Part shown: positions 22,145-33,906 of the stretch, piece after piece
Position numbering within the stretch: position 1 is the stretch's first letter
How the letters are laid out: each line of letters starts with the position of its first letter
NCBI RefSeq assembly: GCF_033473495.1
Contig: NC_088939.1
Location: 1,922,001-1,986,000 of the forward strand
Length of the DNA stretch: 64,000 bases
Origin: Cercospora beticola
Lineage: Eukaryota; Ascomycota; Dothideomycetes; Mycosphaerellales; Mycosphaerellaceae
Direction of reading: 5' to 3'
Program-made: the position numbers and the translations under genes
The notes under the pieces: generated by a model
Databases searched by the model: none
What the model saw: only the letters and a program-made list of their open reading frames with translations
What the model was told of the DNA's origin: nothing

Positions 22145-22709
22145 GTGAATGAGGAGATGAGACAACCCGTTATGAGTTGCGCGCCTTAGCGGCTCTCCGT
22201 TACAATTCTGATTCTTCGCCTCTCAGTTAGGCTCTAAGGATACCCTTGCCTATACCGCAATGAATGACACTAGTCTCTCTTGCCAGATATTGACCTAAGC
22301 ACGATAAGTCTACTCCACCTTTGCTGCCTCGCTGTATCATTCCACAAACCAGTAAAGGCGTCTTCTATGTTCTTGTCATGTCGGAGTTTCTGTGCCATCG
22401 CGTATATAACATGTCGCACTTTTAAACCAATGCGATACGTGCAGAACCTGGCACTCGAATGGACAAGTTGTTGGAAGACATCGAAGAAGCTGACGATACA
22501 ACACGTCTTGTTGGTTCATACACTATGCTACACACTAATAGTTCAGACTGAACTTGGTTCAGCGACTGCCTCCTCGCCTACTATGCACAAAAGCCATCGT
22601 TCATGGCACGCCCAAAAAAGCCCAAAAATTTTCCACATCAAGACATTACATTTCTTCGAAGCTGAAAGTAGAAAGGTTTGTCAGGCATGTTTTGCCTTCG
22701 AGAAACGAA
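22145..22709. other. Convergent intergenic region, 565 bp
   Basis: This lies between the stop codons of vps15 and the leftward TBC gene. Only short frames without resemblance are found. It should hold both 3' untranslated regions. Confidence 0.5.
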
Positions 22710-25700
22710 TCACTTCGGCTCTTCCGCAGCCGGGCTCACGTTGGAGCTCTTAGATGCTGTTCGCCGCTGCCAGAACCAGCCGCCAGGTGTAGGGGCGTCG
22801 GGCTTCTTGGCTACGTGAAGTTCGTCGGACTTCTCGTCAGACGGTGTTGTGCTCGCGGGCGTGTTCTTTCCGGACGACGCCACGCTCGCTAGAGGGTTGC
22901 TAAAAGGCGTCGTTGGCAACGAGAATATCTGCGTGGCGGCAGCGAGCGTAGATGTGCCTGTGGCATCCTGCTCGCCAGCTTTGCTAGCTGCATCAGCTTT
23001 GTCGGCTGCGAGTTTGGCTTCCGCCTTTACGGCATCAATTTCCGCTTGCATACGGGCCATCATCTCTTCTTGCTTTCGCTTCGAGACAGAGAGTGCTTTC
23101 TTGACTTCGTCGAGCTCTTGTAATGCCTGTGCCTCAGCAGTTTTCGCATTCACCAGCTCGACCAGCAGCGCTTCTTCCGGCACAGCCTCGTGTTGCTTCG
23201 TTGCAAAGATGTCTTGCGTAGCAAGTGACGATGTTCGTTTCGAGAAGCCTCGTCGGGCGGTCGGTGCACTCAGCTGTTCGCCAGCAGATGCATCTGTAGC
23301 AGGAGAGATCAGGTCCGAAGGCGAAACACCGGTTGAGCCTTCTGGAGATGCGAACTCCGTTCGCAAAGTCGGAGCAGCGAGGTCTGTTGCGATTGGCGAC
23401 GTGTTGCGCAGGATTGAATGTCGCACGCTCTGCACAGATGAGCTGGATTCGCGTCGGCCGAGCTTCAGCTCCCGCAGTCCACCGGGCACGCTGTGGGAGC
23501 TGGCAGTCCTGCTGCGAACGTCGGAAGAATTGCCCAGCGTCGGTACTTGCTGCAAGCTCTCTGCCCTCACCATTCGTTCTTTACGTTCGATGGATCGCGC
23601 TTGAGCGCTGAGCTCGCTGATTTTGTGTTCGAGTTTCTGCCGCGACTTGAACTCATCAGCCACCCTGATCCTCAACTCCTTCACCTCCGCTCGCAAATCG
23701 TCGCTCTCGTCCTGTACGGCGGAAATCGCAGTCTGCGATGCTTCGAGCCGCAAGGCAAGATCTTGTGCTTGCGCTTCAGCTGCGGCTAATTGCTCGCGAG
23801 TCCGGGCAAGCGTGCTTCGCAGGTGGGCTTTGGTTTCTAGGCCCACAGAAAACCGGACATTGGTCTGCAGTCGCTCTTGTGCTTGTTGAACAAGATCCTC
23901 CATCTCGTCTTTTTCTGGTGTTGCGCTGTCGACACCTTCTATTTGCACTTCGGTCCAGTCTCCGACGCTCAGCGGCCGACTGTTAGGTAGTGGCACTTCC
24001 AGTGGAGATAGCTTCTTGGGTGGAGGCGGCATTGTTCTTCTCCGATCTTCCTTGTCCTTGCGAAGTTTGGTGACCATCTGCCTCATTATTCTGTGATCCT
24101 CACTCCGATCCTCCCGCTCCTTCTGCAGCATAGCCGCGAGCTGTGCTTGTTCGCGTTGCATCTCGCCCATGGCCAAAAGGAGATCCTCGATCTGGGCCTG
24201 CAAGTCACGCTGCTGTGAGACCAACATAGATGAGGTCTGTGGATACAGCGAATCTGCTTTCGATTTCGTGCTCATGTTGTCAGCTACGCTTTCCCGAACG
24301 TCGTTACGAGGATCTGGCTCTGTGATGATGGTAGACGCCAGACTGACCGCGCTTGAGCCATTAGTAGACGCACTGTCGCCGCTGCTGGAGCTATCATGTG
24401 CGTCTGTCAGGTCTTGTTTGCTCGGAGTGCGCCTCAGGAACGATCCAGGTCTGCCGAAGAAGCCAGGCCGTGCCTGAGCCCTGTCGGCCGTCTCAGGTGA
24501 CAACGTGGTGGTGCTTGCATTGTGCGTGTGATTTGTGACGGGCTTGCTGGGAGTGGAAGCGTGTCCAGGAGCCCAGAGTCGTCCCAAGAAACCAGATGCT
24601 GCAGCCTGCACAGTGGGCAAGAAGCCAGCACTCTGGCCGACAGCTTCGGCGGACTGCTTCTCAAACTCTTTCTCCAACTCCGCCAGCCGCGCGTGGGTAA
24701 CGATGTCTCCGAGAGAGGTGAAGTCGTCTACCAGCTCGTCCGCGTCACCGCCATAGCAGTCCCACATCTCACGTCCCAGCAAGAGGCTCATGACTTCCTC
24801 GAATTCCTCCGTGGCAAGCATTCGCTCCTCGTGTCGCCTCATCAGAGCAAGCGCCACTCTCATAACGGTCTCGTTGGCGCCCTCGGCGAAAATGACGTCG
24901 TAAATGCGGAAAAGCATGCTCAGCGGACAGGACACGGCAAAGCATGACAAGAACCATTGGGACAAGTACGCTGGCTCGATGCCATGCTTGGCCAGGTGTT
25001 CTTGGAGTTTGGGGTGATGCTGTTTCAGAAGAGCGGAGAACTGGTAAATGCGCATATGCAAGCCCGAAAGAGAGGGCAGGAACGAGGCACGCAGTGAGAA
25101 GTGGTCCATGAGTCTAAAGTGAAATTAGTGAAGCCCGGACGCGTGCAACCATGCGGACACACTCACCGAACAAGCACACAGAATGCATCCCGCTCGCCCA
25201 TATTCATGAGCAGCGGTCCTACCAGAAAGCCTAGGCCCTGGCAATAGCCAATGTCCTTGTCGTGAAGCGAGAAGCACTTCAACACTCGCCCTAGCATCTT
25301 CTGGCCTTCGCCATCTGCGTCGCGGAATAGTTCGACTCCGGGAAAGCTGCGGCCCACGTCTTTATTGATGATGCCTTCGTAGGAGCTCTTCTCGTGCAAA
25401 AGCCGCTCGTAGGCGTCTTCCAGGTCACGGTCTCTGGCGCCTGCCATGGACGACCATACCACGCCTCGCAACGGTGGTGGTACGCCCGATCTGATCTTCG
25501 ATGTGGTTAATGTGGGCAGGCGGGCAGCAGTGCTCGGGTAGTCCTGCACGAGTGCGACCCAGAACTCCAGCTCCGTCATGGGTGGTGTTTCTTGAGGCGA
25601 AGGCGGAAACCCAGTATCGGACGCGAGGCTATATCGGATTGAAGGTGCATCGCTCGCAGACACGAGCTTCTTCAGCTGCGCCATGCTTGGAGGGCGACTG

Positions 25701-26740
25701 TAGGCTCGCGTCTTCCGGCGTATAGGCTTGCTCGCGGAAGCCTTGGGGTCTGCTGCGAACTTTGCGTTCTCCTGCTCGAGTCGCGCCAGCAGGAATGCGG
25801 TTGCATCGTCCTCGGCACCCTCCTGTGTCGCTTTGTCCTCTTTCTCCTGCTCTTCATTCTTGTCAAGTTTTTGCCAATCCACCTGCACACTCCCTGAGCT
25901 GTCAGAGTCGCGCGTGCCAATGCTGCTGGTCCTGCTCATCGGCGTCACCGGGGTGAGGGAGGGCTGGTCCAGCATGTCGATGGTGTCAATGGTGGCATTG
26001 CTCGCTCGACGTGCCACGGGTTGCTCCTGCTGGTGCTCCCTCTGCTGCCAGCCCTGCAGGTCTTTGTCTGTCTGGCCGAGCTCGATGGCAGACATGGGCG
26101 GAGCGGCGGCAGAGTCGTCGTCCTTGTCGGTGTCAAAGAGCGTGCTGGGCCTGTCTAGGTCGGCAAACTTGTTCTGCAGGATGTCGAGGCTGCTAACTTT
26201 GCGCAGGTGTCGGCGAGAGCCATTGACTCTTGGCGTGGCCAGCACGTCGTCGATGGTGTCGGTGCTCAGGTTGTTCCAGTCCATGCTGGTGTCAGACAGG
26301 GCGAAGCTAGCCATGGAGTCGCGCGTCGGATCATGGGGCGTCGTCGGCGTTCGCGGGCCCGTGGGCGTCTCGGGCTGAGGAGAAGTTGACAAAGCACGAT
26401 CGTCCAGGGGCTCGTGGTGCAGCGTGACGGTCTCGATGAAGACGGGTTTGGCGAGCTCCTGGGTTGGCGTGGACACGCTGTCGCTGTCAATGCTGCTGGC
26501 TATCGACACGGTGATGCTGTGCGGGCTGCCTGGCCGGCTGTGCTCGTCGATGTCACTCTCTCCCTCGTCCGAATCCCTCCCCTCCTGCTGCTCCTGATTG
26601 TCCTGCACATCCTGCTTGGGAGGTGCTATTGTTGCTGCAAGTGTTGGTCCAGCCGTTGCAAGCGCAGCCTCCTGCTCATCTCCGGCGGCGGTGGTGGGCA
26701 CGGCGGGCACCTTTTCCGCTGGCCCCGTTGCGCTCTCCAT
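22710..26740 (-). CDS. TBC-domain Rab GTPase-activating protein, Gyp5/Evi5-like
   Basis: Two exons (26740-25167 and 25113-22710) join across a 53-bp intron with GTGAGT donor and TTTAG acceptor to give about 1325 residues. The first 390 residues are acidic, Ser/Thr-rich and probably disordered. The TBC domain begins at MTELEFWVALVQDYP. It contains the arginine finger in IINKDVGRSFPG and the glutamine finger in IGYCQGLGFLVG, with the domain crossing the intron into MDHFSLRASFLPSLSGLH. After it comes a long coiled coil (two runs, with KEREDRSEDHRIM and TRTREQLAAAEAQAQ-like heptads). TBC followed by coiled coil matches Gyp5/Gyl1 and Evi5, which act on Rabs of the secretory and endocytic route. 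The exact Rab target is not inferable. Confidence 0.9.
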
Positions 26741-28178
26741 CCTCCTCCTCGCTGATGGAGGGCGTGTTGAGTTCGCTGGCTGTTCTCTTTTCCGCTATCC
26801 TCCTCCGATCTCCTCTGTGTATGGGTGTGAGCTCTGGACCAGCAGAGCCCCGTGCCGCGTGCAAGGATGTGGTTCGCGCTATGTGATTAGCAGGCGTATG
26901 TCGATAATGCAATATCAATGGCCCTCCCCGCCGTCTGCTTCAATGCCGCCGGCTGTGCACGAACAAAGAACGAAGGAAAGGTGGAATGAGTGGGTTGGTG
27001 CAGCGGCCGAATGAATGGAGACCGTCTACACGCACACGCGTTGGCGAAACACAGAGCACGAAGCAGAGGAGGGTGGAGCGGCGGTGGTGGTGAAACACAG
27101 GTCAATCACAGGCCCGCGCCAAAACGAGTGGTCGGTGGTCGCTGGAGCCCCTGGAAGCTTAACAGTCGCCTAGTTAGTGCGCGCAACATCTTCATCTCCT
27201 GCGCGACAATCATCCCTCCGCGTGCCGTCTTGTACAACACAGCAGCAGAACGTGTGGCGCGCTGCTCTCCTCGGCGCCGTGGTCCGCTTCACGCGTGCAG
27301 CCACTACATGTACAAACACGCTCAGGAGAGCACTCCGCTCGCTGCCTGTTTGGGCGACACGGCAAATGGCGAGCGGCGGCAGCGTCGACCCTGGTCCCCG
27401 CGAGACTTGCCAAACTCCTGCACGTCGGAAAGTCAGAGCCTCCTTCTCGCCCACTCATCCTCAGAACAATCATGCACTCACCTGAGCAGAACAACGCCCG
27501 TCTCCCATGTGGTCTGACGTACTGTACGCCTTTGCAGCGATATGAACAGCCCACGTCAGCCACGGGTTCCGAAGCCATGGCCATATAACAGAGCACACTT
27601 CCAAAACACTCATCTGCACAGCCCATCATGATTCAACTCGGCCTGCAAGAAGAATGGCTCTCGAATGCCGTCGTCCCGCTCGCTCACCTGCGGGACTGCT
27701 TTTCCATATTGTACGCAGCTGGCGTGCTGGTCGTCAAGGATACCATCGCCTCGGCAATAGTGCCAACCACCAACGCACACCTCCAGCATTGACCGAATTG
27801 GGAGACGCACGAGCTTCGTGGAGCAGCACCTTTCAATTCATCCTCTTCTAACATATCGTCACCACTTTTGACAATCGTCTGTGAATCTAGAAGCAAGCAC
27901 GCGGCTTACGAGAGATCGAGACCAGGACCTCATCACTGCAGCTAACAAACTTCCGGACAAATCTCGCTCTGAAATCTCGACATCATCGCTGGAGAGACGT
28001 CCTTCTCGTGCTGTGCTTGACCATGCCTGGCTGGGGGAATCCTGACAGACGGCGACTGAAAGGCTTTGGATGAGCGGCCCGACAGCAGCGTCAGGTCAGC
28101 TTCCATTTACCATCGCGCTGTTGTTCGAGCTTTGCAAGTCTATTTCGCTCGCACTAACAGCTTTGCAATAGGGCAAAT
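26741..28178. other. Intergenic, 1.44 kb
   Basis: This holds the upstream regions of the leftward TBC gene and the rightward hydrolase. Many short frames overlap in all phases, with compositions rich in Arg, Cys and His typical of non-coding GC-rich DNA. A CAATAG acceptor-like site just before the hydrolase start (about 28170) suggests a 5' UTR intron. No other feature is supported. Confidence 0.5.
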
Positions 28179-28913
28179 ATGCCCCATGAACCGCACCGCT
28201 GGACGATCATACTCGTTCCTGGCGCCTGGCATGTTGACTTTCACTGCCAGCCACCGATCCCATTCTTCAAGGATGCCGGTTACGACATTGTACCTCTCCC
28301 ACTGGCAGCGGCAGGAGACAGCAACAGCACACTAGAGCAAAATATCTCAAAGATCTCACAAGCGATCACGACACAACTGGAGCGTCCACATCAGCACGTT
28401 GCGGTCATCTTCCACTCAGCTTCCGGCTTCCTCGGCACAGAAGCAGTCAATCGCGCACTCGTCACACACCATTCAGCGACTGAACGTGTTCGCATCATCT
28501 ACCTCGCCTCAGTCCTCGATTGGACGCCCATCGTAGCCCACCTGGCCCAAGGCGGTTTTCTACGTCTCGACCTGGACGCTGGCTACTTCTGGTGCGACGA
28601 CGGCTACAAGCTATACGACGATATGAGCAGAGAAGACGCACGACCATTTGTCGAAGCCCTCACATTTCAGAGAGTCATCGATACGCCAGTTCTTAGCTCT
28701 GAAGCTTGGCGGAAATGTGATTTGACCCACGTAGTGACTACCAAAGACAAAGCAAATCCGCTGGAGTGGCAAATCAAAATGGCAAAGGATTATGGAATGA
28801 GAATCGCGAAGATGGAGACTTCGCACTGCCCGTTCATCAGTGCTCCGGAGTATTTTGTACGGACTATTGATGGGGTGCTGAGGGAAGGGTCAACGTCAAC
28901 ACCAGTGCCATGA
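28179..28913 (+). CDS. Alpha/beta hydrolase of the small esterase-like group
   Basis: This encodes 244 residues from ATG 28179. The N-terminal strand and oxyanion motif IILVPGAWH is typical of the AB_hydrolase_6 group. The nucleophile elbow is VAVIFHSASGF, with Ser in the HSASG context instead of the usual GHSxGG. The acid is likely Asp in TKDKANPLEWQ, and the catalytic His is in TSHCPFISAPE, close to the family pattern GHSPFLS.P. These positions support a serine hydrolase acting on a small ester or amide, but no substrate can be named. There is no signal peptide, so it should be cytosolic. Confidence 0.85.
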   Translation: MPHEPHRWTIILVPGAWHVDFHCQPPIPFFKDAGYDIVPLPLAAAGDSNSTLEQNISKISQAITTQLERPHQHVAVIFHSASGFLGTEAVNRALVTHHSATERVRIIYLASVLDWTPIVAHLAQGGFLRLDLDAGYFWCDDGYKLYDDMSREDARPFVEALTFQRVIDTPVLSSEAWRKCDLTHVVTTKDKANPLEWQIKMAKDYGMRIAKMETSHCPFISAPEYFVRTIDGVLREGSTSTPVP

Positions 28914-29118
28914 GTCAGCTGCGACAGTCTATTCAAATAAGAAGCCGCTGCAAGCTTGTCACCGACTTGGCGCATTCATTTATGGAATCCTGCAATGCGA
29001 GACCGAATTTGTCGCAAAGTGGTTTTCATCAACACGTTCAAGATATGCATTAGGCTGTGTCTATGTGTACATACTATCATCGCAACACCGCGTCGTTCGT
29101 GACTCCGTTCAGTGTCAC

Positions 29119-30777
29119 TCACTGCTCCTTCTTCTTTCCCTTCTTCTTGTTCTTCTTCTTCTTGCCCACGGCGGCCTTGCCTTGCCCGCCTGCTCCTCCA
29201 CCAATAACAGCCAGTAGTGCACCAAACGCGCCTAGTCCAAGTGTGATCAGATCGGCCACATGCACAGCCCACCAAATGTGCTGCACACCAGCCTGGCAAC
29301 TCTCGTACTCAAACTTCCACTCCTGCTTCTCCTGGTCCCACCATGCACTCAGCAGGCCCGCATTCCCGCCGAATTCGCCCATCATGCTCCTCACTGTGAC
29401 CTCTCGCACGCCTGTCAGATTCGCATTCTTCATCCGACTTTTCCTGGCATCCGGATATTTCTGAATCATCCATTTCTCAGGCACATAAGGCGGCGGGCGT
29501 GGAGGTTCATCCCGAGCTTCACGGGGTTTGCGTTCTGGTCGAGAGTCTGCTTCGCCATCGTCGTGCTCGTTCTCATCGTCCTCGTAGTCCAACCTCGGTT
29601 GTGGTTCAGGCGGAGGCGGAATGTCCTCGATAATGGTCCGCGAATGGTACGTATCGCACCCTGCATGATCGTGGCCATTGAGAATGATAGATTTCCTAGT
29701 GCGTTCAGGTCCTACAATGCCCTCCAAAAGTCTGGTGCTGACGGCCTCACTGAGGTGGTTTTGCTCTTTGATACCACCGGAGAAGAACGAGCCGTGCTCT
29801 TGAGGGAAGTAGTCGAAGAATGGCCCGTCTGTGCAGATCCCAGCTGGTTTGTAGAGAGGGATGTGAGTGAGGAGGATTGTGCCAGCTGTGGGGTCTTGCG
29901 GAATCTCCCAGTAGAGCCGTTGATTCAGATGATTGTTGCTGTCTAGATGAAGATCATAATTGGACACGGGCGCGTCGAGGTTCATGGAGTTGAGGATCAT
30001 GAGTCGCAGATTGGGAGTGGAGGGTTTTCCGGTTGTGGTGTCCACGGTAGAGGTATCGTTGAGGAAGAAGGGAATTTCGTAGTTGACACGACCGAAGGCT
30101 TTCTCGAAACGCTCGATGCGCTCGAAATCGATATCGCCGGCATATCCAATGTCGTGATTACCTGCCACGGTGATGATTCTGTTCTTCCAGCTCTTATCCT
30201 TGCCCAGCGCTTCTGCGGGAGTGTCTTTGAATTCTGCAACATGGCTAGGCACTTTCACCGCGCCTGTGAAGACTGTATTCCAAAATCGTTCTGCTCTTCG
30301 TCCAAACTCGGCATCGTCTATCCATTGACTGCCCAGCAAATCTCCCAGCACCACGACGTGGGTCGGGTCTGTATCCCTTTTGATAGTCCTGTAGATATGC
30401 GCCAAATAACGATCATTGCCCCAAAGATCCAACTTCTTATGATATGTTCTAAATGCTCTCGGCAAATCCTCATGCCATAGTCTCCTGCTCTCGCTGCTCA
30501 AACTGGTCGTGGTCTGTCCGAGGCCATGCTTCTGGATACTGTCGATAACGCGTCGTATGCTGGGGAAGAGTTCTGTGTGTCCATGATCAGGCAGACTGGT
30601 ATCGCCCTCCAACTGCGGATCACCGAATGCGAGAAGTCGAAAGGGCGCTGGCTGGCCGGTGCTGGTGTTGCTGGGAAAGCTGCATTGGTGAACAATGGGA
30701 TAGAAGTAAAGGTATAATGTTGCGATCAAGGTAGGAAGCAGAAGCAAGCGGTGCACGCGAAGGAAAAGAGCGGACAT
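29119..30777 (-). CDS. ted1: Ted1/Cdc1-family metallophosphoesterase (GPI-anchor remodelling)
   Basis: This encodes 552 residues from ATG 30775-30777. An N-terminal signal anchor (LLLLPTLIATLYLYFYPIV, residues 11-29) is followed by a calcineurin-type phosphoesterase domain. Motifs in order are FGDPQLEG, VVLGDLLGSQW, TVAGNHDIGY, LLTHIPLYKPAG and ILNGHDHAGCD. A charged, Pro/Glu-rich insert (about 395-445) separates this from a C-terminal hydrophobic segment (ADLITLGLGAFGALLAVIGG). The protein ends in a Lys-rich tail with terminal KKEQ, a KKXX-type ER retrieval signal. Ted1 removes ethanolamine phosphate from GPI glycans in the ER so that anchored cargo can leave. Family choice among Ted1, Cdc1 and MPPE1 is by layout; Ted1 fits best. 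Confidence 0.88.
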   Translation of the reverse strand: MSALFLRVHRLLLLPTLIATLYLYFYPIVHQCSFPSNTSTGQPAPFRLLAFGDPQLEGDTSLPDHGHTELFPSIRRVIDSIQKHGLGQTTTSLSSESRRLWHEDLPRAFRTYHKKLDLWGNDRYLAHIYRTIKRDTDPTHVVVLGDLLGSQWIDDAEFGRRAERFWNTVFTGAVKVPSHVAEFKDTPAEALGKDKSWKNRIITVAGNHDIGYAGDIDFERIERFEKAFGRVNYEIPFFLNDTSTVDTTTGKPSTPNLRLMILNSMNLDAPVSNYDLHLDSNNHLNQRLYWEIPQDPTAGTILLTHIPLYKPAGICTDGPFFDYFPQEHGSFFSGGIKEQNHLSEAVSTRLLEGIVGPERTRKSIILNGHDHAGCDTYHSRTIIEDIPPPPEPQPRLDYEDDENEHDDGEADSRPERKPREARDEPPRPPPYVPEKWMIQKYPDARKSRMKNANLTGVREVTVRSMMGEFGGNAGLLSAWWDQEKQEWKFEYESCQAGVQHIWWAVHVADLITLGLGAFGALLAVIGGGAGGQGKAAVGKKKKNKKKGKKKEQ

Positions 30778-31491
30778 TGAAACGGCATTCTTGTCATGGT
30801 CACAAGAAGCGCCTCAGCTGCGGGAGTCTGGTCTTTTGGTATCGGCGGGCATGGTTCAGGGGGATGGATCGCGCTTTGCGGCTTGCCGAAAAATAGTGCC
30901 TGCGCCTGGCCTGAGGCAGGAGTTTCGGAGCCGGCGGGCAGGCGCGAGAGATGGTTATGCTTTACACTTCACTTGTTCATCCTTCATCTTCTCGCCATGC
31001 GCAGACCACCACTTCCATCGTGACGCAAGAAGGGAATGCCTCAGAGGATGAAGGTCGCATCTCAAGCAAACTTGGGTCGGCACGACATCTTGCAGGCCCT
31101 TCCTACACTGCATACAGATCGGTTTTTGACTCCAAGACATTGAACGGCTCCCGAGATTGCTGCTGCGGCTCTATCATCATCAAATCAACACCAAATGGAT
31201 GACGGAGATCGAGTTTCCCGAGCAGCAGTAATGCACGAGGAGCGAGGCTTGGATAATCGCGATGTGCTTCGATGTGCCCGTCCGGCGGCACATCTCTCTC
31301 CCCGATGATGCCGAACCAGCTTTTTGGCACTGCCCCAACAAAGATTCGCCGTGGTAAAGGACGACCAGCCCCTTGTGTTCTGAGTGCGAGCTTATATATA
31401 CCGACCGCCGCACGGCAGAGACATCACCACATTTCGTTTTCATTTTCGTCTCGCATTCTCACCACAGTCACTCATTTGAATTGTGCTCACA
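30778..31491. other. Divergent intergenic region, 714 bp
   Basis: This contains the promoters of the leftward phosphoesterase and the rightward small secreted gene. TATATA at about 31391-31397, roughly 100 bp upstream of the secreted gene's ATG, is a candidate TATA element. No gene is supported here. Confidence 0.5.
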
Positions 31492-32148
31492 ATGAAGACC
31501 GGCAGTCTCTTTGCTTTCTTCGCGCTATGCGCTTCTCTCGTTTTCGCGCTTCCTTTGGGCGTTTCAGAGAATGTCGAAACTGGCTACAATAGTGAGTTCC
31601 GCAAGGCTACATGAGGCTTCTCTCCGCCATCCATTCTGCTGACCCGCTATCACAATGGTACAGTCAAGTTGAGAGTCAGAAGCGCACGAGCTGTGGACGA
31701 GGTCGTGCCAGACCACGCGAAGCCAGCCGCGTTCAAGCCTTCGATCGAAACTCCACGTAAGTGCTTTCCCATTAGAAGATGTCCTCACTGCAGCCTAGGG
31801 CATAATTGATTGAGCCTCAGAGCTCGAAACTGTGCTCCGTTGAGACTGATAGAGGGATCTATCGAATTGCCAGTAGGGACGTTACATACTGACGGAACTT
31901 TCCCAGGTACGCGTCCTGTACCTGAACTCCTATCTACATTTCCAGATCCGGCTGAAACCTCTCCATCCAAGCGCCAGTTGGGTATCCTCGCTAGTGAGTT
32001 ATGACGACTGAACGATTTCATGTGCCGGCAAGATCTGAACCCAAAAACCTTACCAGGCTCGGGAGAGGTCATTGATCAAGCGACTGCGCCGCTCGCGAGT
32101 GAAGACGGCAAAAAGTTCATCGACCTGAACATGCCTCAGCCAAATTGA
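31492..32148 (+). CDS. Small secreted protein, 123 residues, four exons
   Basis: ATG at 31492 opens a signal peptide (MKTGSLFAFFALCASLVFALP). Exons are 31492-31591, 31664-31756, 31907-31993 and 32057-32148. They join in phase with every intron in phase 1, using GTGAGT, GTAAGT and GTGAGT donors. The mature part is hydrophilic, with no cysteine, a single dibasic site in SPSKRQLGILA near residue 88, and the C-terminus KKFIDLNMPQPN. The phase-1 arrangement and dibasic site recall secreted peptide precursors cut by Kex2, but there is no repeated peptide unit as in alpha-factor-like pheromones. A small extra exon between 31850 and 31906 is possible if the acceptor near 31849 is used. Function is unknown. 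Confidence 0.68.
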
Positions 32149-32431
32149 GCAAACATCCAAGATTTGAAATAGCGATGAGTAGAGCGCGCTCAAGTCGCTG
32201 GGACGGCTTATGACGCGATGGAGGGTTCAGTATGGGACAACCGAAAGCCACAGCAGGCGAAAAGCAAAGCAGCAGTATTACGCATGCGGTATAGAAGCTT
32301 GGAGTTGTAGGATAAGACGGGGACGAAGTTCGGCATGTACAGGAAGCATTGTAGCAGGGACTAATCAATTGCTAACCATATCCTTGGACGAACATAGCGT
32401 CGAGAAGTCGAATTTTGAACAGACTGCTTCT

Positions 32432-33906
32432 CTAGAAGCTCAGCTCTGTACAATTGATCCCTTGCAAGAGGCCTTCGTCCACATTCCCGCATCGAAACGA
32501 ATTCTTCGCTCCAGCTGGCGACACAACATCTACATCTGCCAAGCTAATATTGCTGCACACATTCGGCGAGCTGCAAACCACATATCCGCTGTATGGGTTG
32601 TATTTCTTGCTTGTCTTTCCATGTATGCCACTGATGTCAATCCCAGAGATGGTGAGATTGCTTGGGAAAGCATTGCACAGTGTCAGGTTCTTCTGGCCAT
32701 AGCATTGTGTAACCTCAACGGCGTAGTCGACGTTCTCGATGTACATGTCTTTGTAGGTGACTCTGTTGACACGACCGAGACCTCCGCCGCCTTGTAGGTC
32801 AACAGACATGGCTGCGGAAGCACCTGGCCAGACTTTGATTCGAGCTCCGTCCGATGCGTTGTACATGCTGATATTGACGACCATGATGTCTTCCACGATA
32901 TCAACTTCTCCAGGATACTGGCCAAGAGAGCCGACTGAGATGCCGTGAGAGCCATTGCAGTACAGGTTTTGGACCAGGACCTCGGTGCTGTTGGGTTTAA
33001 AGGACACGCAATCGTCTCCGTTATTGATAACCGAGTTCTGGATAACGACGTTAGAAGAGCGGTACCTGGCCAAATGTTAGCTGCTTGAAAAATTCGACAT
33101 GATGACTCTGACTTACGTATCCCATCCATCGGTATTCTTCGCTTCGTGCGAGCTCTGACTATACCCGCTGATCGTGAGGCCATCAAAGACGACATCCGTG
33201 CTGTTCGCCACGAAATTGTACCACTGCGGAGAATACCGCAAATTGAGATTCGAGATGATGCCGGAGTTCAGTCCGACGGTGCCGAAGATGATCGGTCTGA
33301 GGATCAGAGGATCTGCTGCGTATAGATCGTACCAGACCTGGCCGTTGCCATCGAGCATGCCGCCACCATAGACGAAAACATCACGACCTCCGAGTTCGAA
33401 GAATGTGGTTGCATTCTGGAAGACTTGCTTGAAGGATTGTGCTTGCCAGTAGTCGGTGTCATTGGTGAACTGTATGTAGCCTTGGATATCTAATGGCATG
33501 CAACAGTCAGTATAAACGGAGTCTGTCAGCAGAGAGATGGGAACACACCTAGATCGACTTGATCCAAGAATGTCAAGTCCAACGCCTGCCCGATGACGTA
33601 TGTCGTTCCTTGGGGAAACACCACATGTCCTCCGTGGTTGCACTTTTTCAGCGCGTCAAGAATGTATGTTGAATCATCCGTCTTCAGATCGTCGTGACTC
33701 TTGACATAGCAAGTCTTTGTTCTTTTGCCAGCGCTCGGCAGAGGTCGGTAAGGCTGCACGCTATCGAAGCTGATCTTCGGTCGTGGGCTTGGGCTTGGTC
33801 TCTTGGAAAGCTTCTTTGGCAGGCTATCGAGGTACTCCTTGTACGCTGTCCAGGTTGCGGTAACGCTCAGTGCTTGCAGCACCAGGAGCAGAGTCTTCGG
33901 CAACAT
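32432..33906 (-). CDS. Secreted glycoside hydrolase family 28 (exo-polygalacturonase-type pectinase)
   Basis: Three exons (33906-33549, 33489-33117, 33065-32432) join in phase to 454 residues. The signal peptide is [21 protein letters not shown]28 motifs are intact: NTDGWDT, the catalytic pair in [19 protein letters not shown] and ARIKVW. The region FNSEANNWELGG-like of exo enzymes is represented by [19 protein letters not shown] and [18 protein letters not shown]. Many N-glycosylation sequons are present. The order of motifs and the NNGDDC context suggest an exo-acting enzyme releasing galacturonic acid, though endo/exo choice is inference. It lies 650 bp beyond the end of the transporter of the sugar-acid cluster and might supply its substrate. 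Confidence 0.93.

Noticed and set aside
22849..23604. Open frame of 251 codons on the plus strand
   Set aside because: It lies opposite the coding part of the TBC protein; its Ser/Cys/Ala-rich composition is what the complement of coiled-coil codons gives.
25728..26378. Open frame of 216 codons on the plus strand
   Set aside because: It is the complement of the disordered N-terminal region of the TBC protein and shows no motif.
15543..30777. A biosynthetic (polyketide, peptide or terpene) gene cluster in the left half
   Set aside because: The genes here are housekeeping (gua1, vps15, TBC, ted1) with no synthase or tailoring enzymes.
31492..32148. Alpha-factor-like pheromone precursor
   Set aside because: There is only one dibasic site and no repeated peptide unit or Trp-Cys motif.
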